A DNA stretch of 64,000 nucleotides. It comes from VRUE01 sp963720805. Lineage in GTDB: Bacteria; Actinomycetota; Thermoleophilia; Solirubrobacterales; 70-9. Position numbers and translations under genes: made by a program. The notes under the pieces were generated by a model, which did no database searches, was not told the origin of the DNA, and worked only from the letters and a program-made list of their open reading frames with translations. Positions 51,971 through 58,745 of this stretch are shown here, one piece after another. The stretch is from contig CAVRGT010000005.1 in the NCBI GenBank assembly GCA_963720805.1, positions 62,001-126,000 of the forward strand, in the 5' to 3' direction. Positions within the stretch are counted from its first letter, which is position 1. The number at the start of each line of letters is the position of its first letter.

Positions 51971-52445
51971 GAAGGGCAAGAAGCGCGAGCCCGCCTCGGG
52001 CGACGTCGCCACCAATCGCCGCGCCCGCCACAAATTTGAGCCGGTGGAAAAAATGGAGGCCGGGATCGCCCTGCTGGGCTCCGAGGTGAAGTCGCTGCGC
52101 AACGGCAAGGCGCAGATGACCGACGCCTACGCGGTGGTCGAGAAGGGCGAGGTCTGGCTGCGCAAGCTGCATATCCCGCCCTATGAACCGGCCAGCCGCG
52201 AGAACCATGAGCCGGAACGGCCGCGCAAACTGCTGCTGCACAAGGGCGAGATCGAAAGGCTGATCGGCAAGACGGCGGAGAAAGGCCTGACCCTGATCCC
52301 CCTCCGGATCTACTTCAAAGGCCCACGGGCGAAGGTCGAGTTGGCCCTGGCGCGGGGCAAGGAGGGCCGCGATCGGCGGCGCGACATCGCGGACCGTGAC
52401 GTGCGCCGCGAAGTCGAGCGAGAATTCAAGAGCCGGATGAGGTAG
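51963..52445 (+). CDS. smpB: SsrA-binding protein SmpB
   Basis: 160 residues. TNRRARHKFEPVEKMEAGIA, LLGSEVKSLRNGKAQMTDAY, RPRKLLLHKGEIERLIGKTA, GLTLIPLRIYFKGPRAKVEL and the basic C-terminal tail (KEGRDRRRDIADRDVRREVE) are canonical. SmpB carries tmRNA to stalled ribosomes; the tmRNA gene is 3.2 kb downstream. The start lies in the last eight bases of the exoribonuclease gene. Confidence 0.97.
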   Translation: MAKKGKKREPASGDVATNRRARHKFEPVEKMEAGIALLGSEVKSLRNGKAQMTDAYAVVEKGEVWLRKLHIPPYEPASRENHEPERPRKLLLHKGEIERLIGKTAEKGLTLIPLRIYFKGPRAKVELALARGKEGRDRRRDIADRDVRREVEREFKSRMR

Positions 52446-52456
52446 CTTCGGAACCG

Positions 52457-54196
52457 ATGCGCTTCAGGATTTCCCTGCTCTGGTCCGCGTTGACGCTTGT
52501 GGCGCTCGCCCTGGCCGTTCCGGCTCAGGCGCAGGCCGATTCCTTCCCGAGCGAAGCCGGCAACTTCGTCAGCGACAACATCCAGTACTTCGTCGGCGGT
52601 CTCGTCGCCGCGATCCTGCTGCTTCTGCTCGTCGTCAGCGTGACCCAGCGGCGGGCAAAGGAGAAGGCCGCAAAGCAAGCGACCTCACCGTCGGGCACGC
52701 CGACGCCGCCCCCGCCTCCGGGCAAGGCGACGCCGCCGCCGACGCTTGCCACGCCGCCTGTGCCCGGCACGCCGCCTGCCCCCGCTGCTGCTCCAGGCGC
52801 CGCACCGGCCGCCGCTCAGCAGCCGCTGAGCTCCAAGGAGAAGCGCAAACAGGCTCGCGAGCAGCAGCGCCTTGCTCGCCTCGAGCACCGCAAAAAGCGC
52901 CAGGAAGAGGCCAAGCGGCGCAAGGAGGAGCGCCTCGCGAAGCGGGCGGGACGTCGCGGCAAGGCGGCCGGCGGCGGTCGCGCCGACAGTCGCCGGGCTC
53001 GCAAGGAAGCGGCCAAGGCCGAGCGCCAGCTTGCCGAGGCGCGCGCCGCCCAGGAGCGCGAACAACTTCAGCAGGGTGTTCCGGCAGCACCGTTGCCTCC
53101 GACCGGCCAACCCGTGGCGCCGCCGGCCGCTGTTGTCCCGCCGCCCGCCACAGCGGCCGCCGCCCAGCCTCCATTGCAGTCTTTGCCTCCAGTTGCAGCT
53201 ACGCCGCCTGCACCGGTGCCGCCGGCGTCGACGCCACCGGTCGGCTACGAGGACCCCGCCGTGGTCGAAGCACGGGTGCAGGACAAGGTTGCCGAGATCC
53301 AGCACGAGGAGGAGCGGATCCGGGCCGAGGCCGATCGCCGCATTCAGGAGGCCGAGCGGTTGCAGCGCGAGGCCGAAGGGCGCACCGCGCAGGCCCAGGC
53401 GGGTCAGGTGACCCAGAGCATGGCGCCGGTGTCACCGGTCGCTCCGCCGCCCGTCGCTGGGGGCCAGGCAGGATTGCAGACGGCCGAGCAGCAGCTCGAG
53501 CAGGAGCGCGAAGCCCAGGAGCGGGCGATGGCGGAGGCCCAGGAGCGGCTGCGCCAGATCGAAGAGCGGACCAAGGAGGCCGAGCGCCGCGCCGCCGAGG
53601 CGGAGCGCCTGGCCAAGCTCAAGTCCGAGGAGGACGAACGCGAGCGGCGCCTGCAGGAGATTCGCGACAGCGTCGCCCAGGCCGAGGAGCGCGCCCGCGA
53701 AGCAGAGCGTCGCGCCGAGGCGGCCGAGCAGGCCGTGATCCAGTCGGTCCAGGGCCAGGGCGCGGCGCCCGCACAGCCGATCGCGCCTCCGGCGCCGGCC
53801 CCATTTGCCGCGCCGCAGCCGCCACCGCCCGCGCCGCCGGCCCCCGAGCCGACTCCGCCGGCGCCGACCCCGGGCCCACCCGCGCCCCCTACGCCGGTCC
53901 CACCTGCTCCCACGCCGGACCCTTCACCCACGCCGCCGCCGGTACCTGAGCCGCCGGCACCCACGCCTCCGCCTCCGGCCCCTGAACCCTTGCCCCCAGC
54001 AGCCGGCGGCACGATCGACCTCAACTCGGTCAGCTTCGAGCAGCTCCGCGCTGAGAACCTCTCGGTAACCCAGGCAACCCGCCTGCTCGCCCACCGCGAG
54101 CGCCTCGGCCGCTTCGGCTCCGTCGACGACCTCGACGAGGTGCCGGGGTTTCCGCAAGACGTCTTGGAAGACCTGAAGAGACGCTCGAGCGTCTAA
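52457..54196 (+). CDS. Membrane-anchored Pro-rich coiled-coil protein with C-terminal helix-hairpin-helix
   Basis: 579 residues. Signal-like segment (1-27), short external part, TM (44-62, VGGLVAAILLLLLVVSVTQ), then: Pro/Ala-rich linker, basic coiled coil (about 125-205, KEKRKQAREQQRLARLEHRK), second Pro/Ala-rich linker, acidic/basic coiled coil (about 270-435), third Pro-rich linker, and a C-terminal domain of about 55 residues (GGTIDLNSVSFEQLRAENLS, LAHRERLGRFGSVDDLDEVP) resembling the ComEA-type HhH. Topology by these features would put the coiled coils and HhH in the cytoplasm. No named family. HhH domains bind DNA backbone, so tethering of DNA to the membrane is an inference. Confidence 0.75.
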   Translation: MRFRISLLWSALTLVALALAVPAQAQADSFPSEAGNFVSDNIQYFVGGLVAAILLLLLVVSVTQRRAKEKAAKQATSPSGTPTPPPPPGKATPPPTLATPPVPGTPPAPAAAPGAAPAAAQQPLSSKEKRKQAREQQRLARLEHRKKRQEEAKRRKEERLAKRAGRRGKAAGGGRADSRRARKEAAKAERQLAEARAAQEREQLQQGVPAAPLPPTGQPVAPPAAVVPPPATAAAAQPPLQSLPPVAATPPAPVPPASTPPVGYEDPAVVEARVQDKVAEIQHEEERIRAEADRRIQEAERLQREAEGRTAQAQAGQVTQSMAPVSPVAPPPVAGGQAGLQTAEQQLEQEREAQERAMAEAQERLRQIEERTKEAERRAAEAERLAKLKSEEDERERRLQEIRDSVAQAEERAREAERRAEAAEQAVIQSVQGQGAAPAQPIAPPAPAPFAAPQPPPPAPPAPEPTPPAPTPGPPAPPTPVPPAPTPDPSPTPPPVPEPPAPTPPPPAPEPLPPAAGGTIDLNSVSFEQLRAENLSVTQATRLLAHRERLGRFGSVDDLDEVPGFPQDVLEDLKRRSSV

Positions 54197-54201
54197 CCGC
54201 G

Positions 54202-55572
54202 TTAGAGGCCGGCTGCCTCCAGGAGCTTCAGCCAGACCTCGCTGCGGCTTGGGTAAGCAGCTACTGCGTGGCGGAGCCTCTGCAGCGGAACCTCGCCGAC
54301 GATGGCGATCGTGGCGGCGTGGAGGAAATCCGCGGTCTCGAAGCCGGTGAAGGTGGCGCCGACGATTACCTGGCGGGCCTCGTCGATGACGAGGCGGGAG
54401 GTGCCGCCGGTGTCCTTGCCCTGGAAGCTGGCGCCGGCGGTGCCGTCGGTGGGGACGTCGATCGCCTTTGCGTCGATGCCGGCTTCTTGGGCTTGGGCGA
54501 GGGTCTTGCCGGCGGCGGCTACTTGCGGGTCGGTGAAGGTGACCCGTGGCGAGCCGATGCCCTCGGCGATTGCCTCGACCTCGCGACCGAGGATGTTCTC
54601 GGCGGCGATCCAGGCCTGGTACTTGCCGATGTGGGTGAAGAGGGCGCGGCCGCTGACGTCGCCGACCGCATAGAGCCACTCGCGCTCGCCCACCCGAAGC
54701 CGGTCATCGCACTCCAGGAAGCCGCCCTTGCCGGGCTCGATGCCGAGGCTCTCGAGGCCGATGCCCTCGGTGCGGGGCTTACGGCCGACAGCGATCAGGA
54801 TCTCGGCGGCGGCGACCTCGCTGCCATCGTTCAGCGACAGCGTGACGACGTCGCCATCGCGGCTGACGCTGACGGCCCTCGCGCCGGTGCGGACGTCGAC
54901 ACCGTGCTTCTCGCGCAGAGCCTTGCCGACTTCCTCGCCCGCGAAGGGCTCCTCGCGCGACAGCACGCGGGGTCCGCCCTCGATCAGGGTGACCCGGCAG
55001 CCGAGCGAGGACCAGGCTTGGGAGAGCTCGCTGCCGACCGGCCCGCCGCCGAGCACGACCATGCTCTCGGGCACGTGCTTCGCCGTGGTCGCGTCGCGGT
55101 TGTTCCAGGGACGGGCCGAGTCGAGACCGTCGATCGGCGGCATCGCCGCGGCGCTGCCGGTGGAGACGACGATTGCCTTGCGGGCGTTGAGCAGGTCATC
55201 GCCAACCCGGACCCGGTGCTCGCCGTCAAGTGCTCCGCTGCCGCGGAAGAGGTCGATGCCGCGTTCTTCGAGCCAGGGCAACTGGCCGGAGTCGTCGCGG
55301 TTGTGGATCACCTCGTCGCGGCGAGCGAGCACAGCCCGGGCGTCGAGCCGGTCCTCAACCGCGATCCCGGGCAGGCGCTGCGCCTCGGCGAGCAGGTCGG
55401 AGGGCCTCAGCAGCGCCTTCGAGGGCATGCAGGCGTAGTAGGAGCATTCGCCGCCGACCAGGTGCTGCTCGACGATCGCCACCGAGAGCCCGCCGTCGGC
55501 GAGCCGGCCGGCGCAGACCTCGCCCGGGGCCCCGGCGCCAAGCACGATCGCGTCGAATTGCTTATCGGCCAC
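54202..55572 (-). CDS. Pyridine nucleotide-disulfide oxidoreductase (Lpd/MerA-like)
   Basis: 456 residues. FAD site FDAIVLGAGAPGEVCAGRLA, redox motif GGECSYYACMPSKALLRPSD (CX4C), NAD site VVLGGGPVGSELSQAW, ILIAVGRKPRTEGIGLE, LYAVGDVSGRALFTHIGKYQ and a C-terminal HAVAAYPSRSEVWLKLLEAA in place of the usual HPTxSE. It belongs to the dihydrolipoamide dehydrogenase/mercuric reductase group; no 2-oxoacid dehydrogenase genes are near, so substrate is open. The first glycine motif has GAPGE rather than GxGGY. Convergent with the HhH gene, six bases apart. Confidence 0.88.
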   Translation of the reverse strand: MADKQFDAIVLGAGAPGEVCAGRLADGGLSVAIVEQHLVGGECSYYACMPSKALLRPSDLLAEAQRLPGIAVEDRLDARAVLARRDEVIHNRDDSGQLPWLEERGIDLFRGSGALDGEHRVRVGDDLLNARKAIVVSTGSAAAMPPIDGLDSARPWNNRDATTAKHVPESMVVLGGGPVGSELSQAWSSLGCRVTLIEGGPRVLSREEPFAGEEVGKALREKHGVDVRTGARAVSVSRDGDVVTLSLNDGSEVAAAEILIAVGRKPRTEGIGLESLGIEPGKGGFLECDDRLRVGEREWLYAVGDVSGRALFTHIGKYQAWIAAENILGREVEAIAEGIGSPRVTFTDPQVAAAGKTLAQAQEAGIDAKAIDVPTDGTAGASFQGKDTGGTSRLVIDEARQVIVGATFTGFETADFLHAATIAIVGEVPLQRLRHAVAAYPSRSEVWLKLLEAAGL

Positions 55573-55594
55573 CGTGTATTCCTACCCGACTCCG

Positions 55595-55600
55595 TACAAT
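55595..55600 (+). promoter_or_regulatory. Candidate -10 box of tmRNA gene
   Basis: TACAAT 16 bases before the mature 5' end, leaving room for a short leader removed by RNase P. No good -35 hexamer recognised. Confidence 0.35.
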
Positions 55601-55615
55601 CGGTCCACATAGCAC

Positions 55616-55974
55616 GGGGGCGACAGGCTTCGATCCGGTCGGTCCGTGCGAACGGTTGCAGGTCGAGGTTGCCGGAGGCCTCGTTAAACCCCGGCACAAA
55701 CCAATACGTGCGGACCATGAGTTCGCCCTCGCTGCCTAGCTAGAACCTAGGCGATGAGAGTCGGTCCTCCCTCGCCCGTAGGGAGGGCAGCCGGCTTCAG
55801 AACACGGGCTCACCCCGGCGGATCGCCCCGTCTGCCAGGGGACAATTCAGAGGGCTTTATCTCCCGCAGTGCCCGCCGGCGCGGACCCCGGGAGACGAGA
55901 ATCAAGCGCTGGCTAAACCTGTAGACGCCTTTGCGCTACGACCGGACACGTGGGTTCGAATCCCACCGCCTCCA
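55616..55974 (+). ncRNA. ssrA: tmRNA (transfer-messenger RNA)
   Basis: About 359 nt. The 5' GGGGGCG (55616-55622) pairs with CGCCTCC (55967-55973), discriminator A at 55974, CCA not encoded. T-arm GTGGGTTCGAATCCCAC lies at the 3' end. The 5' GGGGGCGACAGGCTTCGA is the typical tmRNA start. The mRNA part ends with codons for ADHEFALAA and TAG (55737-55739); the resume codon is uncertain, with the frame open upstream through PRHKPIR. Pseudoknot-like G/C-rich stems follow. With SmpB and the RNase II/R enzyme it completes trans-translation. Confidence 0.93.
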
Positions 55975-56887
55975 CTGACGCCAAGTCGGGTCTCGCACCT
56001 AGTGCGGACTCGACTTGGCGCTGTCGGCGCGCGCCCAGCAATGGCTTTAGGGAATCCATGAGGAGTGCAGCTCGTGTTCCTCTGAGTAGAAGCCGCCATG
56101 TCGGAGACCAACCGCGAGAGCGTGCCTGTGTTGGGTGATGGCGAGAGGGTGTTACGCCGCAAAGGCGACTCGCCTCAGCAACTACATCCTTGTCCTTTGC
56201 CTGAGCCGAGATTCGAGGGCGCCGTGGGTCCGAGGGTGGGGGAGCCAGGAAGCTGCCCTCGCCCTCGAGCCAACCGGCAAGCCAAAAAAGCTCAGCTTTT
56301 GAGAACCCGGAAGGCGGGACCGCATAGAGGGAGTCCCGGGGTGGATCTCTCCACGGCGCCAGCGGTGCGGACGCGTAGATTTCGCCACGCAAGATCGGTC
56401 GGATCGTCTGCGGTCTCACTCGATAGGTGCGAGCGAGCGACGAGACGGATTCACCATCGATAAAGCAATGGCGGATCTCCTCAGCCGCTTTGAAGTTGAG
56501 CTTGCGAGGAGGAGGGGCATAAGCGCTCCTGGCCGCGTGAATTGCCCGTTGTCGGCGGTTACCCATCAGTGGTCTGATGTCCGCCATGATTTCGATCGCC
56601 CGGCTGCCCTTGATGGTTGCGGCGTACTCCGTCCGATATCGGCCCTTGTCGATCGCCAGTACCTTCGTGCCGAAACAGGCAGCAACGCGCTCGACTACGT
56701 CCCTGTCGGTCATCCGGCAGGCCACAATCGGGCAGTTGGGTGTCGATGGAGGTGGGCGCAGGAAGGTGCCCTCACCCTCAAGCAGGCCGGCAAGCCAGGC
56801 TAGCCGCAGGGAGGTCGGATCGTTGGCTCTTTCGAGTGCATTGGCGAATCGCTTCATCGAGCCGAGCTTAGGTTTTCCATCGGTCAC
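55913..56887 (-). CDS. Two-motif LAGLIDADG homing-endonuclease-like protein with central HTH
   Basis: 324 residues. Two repeats each start with a LAGLIDADG helix: LAWLAGLLEGEGTF (motif 32-40) and LFWLAGWLEGEGSF (203-211); the repeats also share DRDVVE/DKDVVA and IRPLMGNRRQR/LKPLLGARRQR. The acidic residue at the end of each motif is Glu, usual for metal binding in this family. Between them (132-170) is a Hin-like HTH, KAAEEIRHCFIDGESVSSLA, continuing RTYRVRPQTI. The last 20 codons (including GFEPT) are antisense to the tmRNA T-arm, so the ORF runs into the RNA gene. Free-standing, no intron or intein seen. Lower GC than neighbours. Target site unknown. Confidence 0.78.
   Translation of the reverse strand: MTDGKPKLGSMKRFANALERANDPTSLRLAWLAGLLEGEGTFLRPPPSTPNCPIVACRMTDRDVVERVAACFGTKVLAIDKGRYRTEYAATIKGSRAIEIMADIRPLMGNRRQRAIHAARSAYAPPPRKLNFKAAEEIRHCFIDGESVSSLARTYRVRPQTIRPILRGEIYASAPLAPWRDPPRDSLYAVPPSGFSKAELFWLAGWLEGEGSFLAPPPSDPRRPRISAQAKDKDVVAEASRLCGVTPSRHHPTQARSRGWSPTWRLLLRGTRAALLMDSLKPLLGARRQRQVESALGARPDLASVEAVGFEPTCPVVAQRRLQV
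55979..56020 (+). terminator. Hairpin after tmRNA
   Basis: 10-bp perfect stem CGCCAAGTCG/CGACTTGGCG with an inner GCAC/GTGC stem, starting five bases after the tmRNA end. No T-run. Probably ends or protects the tmRNA transcript; it lies within the last codons of the endonuclease gene on the other strand. Confidence 0.6.
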
Positions 56888-56946
56888 ACAAAGGAAGACA
56901 AAAAGCTTCAGGACTTTGAGAGAGTGCGACGGCTAGAGTCCGGCGC

Positions 56947-57492
56947 ATGCCGAGCCACGTCGCCTTCCTGCGCGGGATGAACCTCGGCGGGCGGCGGATC
57001 AAGAACGAGGAGCTGCGGGCGGAGTTCGAGGCGCTGGGTTTTGACGACGTCGCCTGCTTTCGCGCCAGCGGCAACGTCGTCTTCAGCACCAAGGGCAGTG
57101 AGGCGAAGCTGACGGGTGAGGTCGAATCAGGGCTGGGGGAGGCCCTTGGCTACGAAGTGCCGGTCTTTCTGCGCAGCGCCAAGGAGCTGAGTGCGCTTGC
57201 CGCCCACGAGCCATTCGATGCCGCGGAGGTGAAGGCCTCGAAGGGAAAGCTCCAGGTCGCGCTGCTGCCGGAGAAGCCGGCGGCAAAAGCCCGCAAGCAG
57301 GCTCTGAGCGAGGCCAGCGACGAGGACCGTCTCGCGATCGAAGGCCGCGAGCTCTACTGGCTGCCGAGCGGTGGCATCTCCGAATCGGACCTCGACCTGA
57401 AGGCGATCGAGGCCGCGGTCGGGCCCTGGACGATGCGCACAATGGGCACGATCGAGCAGATCGTCGCCAAGTACTTTGAGCTCAGCGGTTGA
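56947..57492 (+). CDS. DUF1697-family protein
   Basis: 181 residues. The start PSHVAFLRGMNLGGRRIKNE followed by LRAEFEALGFDDVACFRASGNVVF is the DUF1697 signature, a family of small conserved proteins with no known function. The C-terminal RTMGTIEQIVAKYFELSG is also typical. Length is as expected. Its end overlaps the minus-strand small membrane protein by 11 bases. Divergent from the endonuclease gene, 59 bases apart. Confidence 0.85.
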   Translation: MPSHVAFLRGMNLGGRRIKNEELRAEFEALGFDDVACFRASGNVVFSTKGSEAKLTGEVESGLGEALGYEVPVFLRSAKELSALAAHEPFDAAEVKASKGKLQVALLPEKPAAKARKQALSEASDEDRLAIEGRELYWLPSGGISESDLDLKAIEAAVGPWTMRTMGTIEQIVAKYFELSG

Positions 57493-57673
57493 GCTGCCGC
57501 TCGAATCGAGAGCTCAGGGCTCTGTAAGCCGTTGCGCTGGCCCAACTCACGGGGATCAGAATCGCCGGCGGCGCTCCAAAAGCGATTACTGCGATGCCGG
57601 TCGCGATCGCAACCGAGGTGCTGGTCGCGAGCATGCCCCAAGGGAAGCTGAATATGAAGCGAATCACAGCCAC
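57482..57673 (-). CDS. Small two-TM protein, 63 residues
   Basis: VIRFIFSFPWGMLATSTSVA, continuing as two hydrophobic helices (about 3-33 and 36-50), then a basic tail RALSSRFERQLNR. GTG start. No family recognised. The hydrophobicity pattern looks genuine, but the gene is short and overlaps the end of the DUF1697 gene, so it could be a chance frame. The 93 bases between its start and 57767 hold nothing recognisable. Confidence 0.4.
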   Translation of the reverse strand: MAVIRFIFSFPWGMLATSTSVAIATGIAVIAFGAPPAILIPVSWASATAYRALSSRFERQLNR

Positions 57674-57766
57674 AGCTCGATGATAAGCGCGATTACCGAT
57701 AGGGGCCAGACCCAGACAAAACCTTTCGCCATACCTTCGTTGACGCGTCGCCCTAGGAATCTTCTT

Positions 57767-58693
57767 CTAGATATCCGCGCGGGGGATTGCGGCGATCTCG
57801 AGGTCGCCGCTGACCGCGCCTATCTCTTCGGGCAGGGCAGCAAGCCGCACGTCGGAGACGAACTCGAGGCGCTGGCCGAGCGGGCGGAAGAAGTTGTCGT
57901 AGTGAGTTGGGACGACGACCTTGGGGTCGAGGCGGGGGATGATCCGCCGCCAGTAGTCGTCGGTGAAGTTGCGGCCGGCGACGCCGGCGAGGAAGACGTC
58001 GACGTCGCGCTCGCGCACCGCCTCGTCGATCAGGTTGGCGCTGCCCTGGTGGTAGAAGCTGAGCCCGGCGACCTTGATCGAGATGCCCCAGACCTGGCCG
58101 CAGCGGTAGGCGCCGGGGGTGAGGCCGTCGAGGTGCTCGCAGGTGAGGTCGCCGTCGTAGGGGACGGCGAGGCCGAGCAGCAGCTTGGAGTGGACGCTGG
58201 GCGTGAAGCTGACCTCGAACGGGCCCAGCTCGTAGGTGCGGTAGGGCTCGACCTCGACCGTCTGCTCGGCGAGGCCGTGCAGTCCCATCAGGGTCACCAG
58301 CGAGTCCGACCCGTACGCCTTGCAGCCGAAGCGACGGGCGATCGCCGGTGCGTCGACGGCGTGGTCGAAGTGGGTGTGGCCGACCAGCACCCCGACGACC
58401 TCGCCCGGAGCATGGACGAAGCGATCGAGCATCGCCGGGTCGGGCAGTGCCGTTCGGCGCCGCAGCAGGTCGGCGAAGGGGACCCGTGAGAGGTAGGGAT
58501 CGACGAAGAGCGTCTTGCCCTCGGCGCTGATCCGGTAGCCGGAGACGCCCAGCCATTCGACCTCCAGGCCGTCGGGCAGCTCTAGCGGCCTCGCCTCCAA
58601 CTCACCCAGCACCTGGCCGTCTTCGCGCTGCGACGCCGCCCGGGTCAGCCGTGCCCTGGCGAGCTCGCTCAGGTGTCGCAGTGGGCCGGGCAC
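57767..58693 (-). CDS. Metallo-beta-lactamase-fold hydrolase (UlaG/YfbB-like)
   Basis: 308 residues. Metal site GVLVGHTHFDHAVDAPAIAR, SFTPSVHSKLLLGLAVPYDG, SFYHQGSANLIDEAVRERDV and VVVPTHYDNFFRP; N-terminal strand VEWLGVSGYRISAEGKTLFV as in MBL-fold L-ascorbate-6-phosphate lactonase/NAPE-PLD-like hydrolases. The first 40 residues are an Arg-rich non-family extension. Substrate unknown. Divergent from the ABC-F gene across 52 bases. Confidence 0.85.
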   Translation of the reverse strand: MPGPLRHLSELARARLTRAASQREDGQVLGELEARPLELPDGLEVEWLGVSGYRISAEGKTLFVDPYLSRVPFADLLRRRTALPDPAMLDRFVHAPGEVVGVLVGHTHFDHAVDAPAIARRFGCKAYGSDSLVTLMGLHGLAEQTVEVEPYRTYELGPFEVSFTPSVHSKLLLGLAVPYDGDLTCEHLDGLTPGAYRCGQVWGISIKVAGLSFYHQGSANLIDEAVRERDVDVFLAGVAGRNFTDDYWRRIIPRLDPKVVVPTHYDNFFRPLGQRLEFVSDVRLAALPEEIGAVSGDLEIAAIPRADI

Positions 58694-58745
58694 CGTCTGG
58701 ACACCCTACGCCGGGGCGCTCAGTCCGCGTAATGTCAGGCTGACC

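Noticed and set aside
55907..55974. Separate tRNA gene (GGGTTCGAATCCC T-arm)
   Set aside because: The T-arm and acceptor pair with the 5' GGGGGCG 350 bases upstream and enclose an ALAA-ending tag frame, so this is tmRNA.
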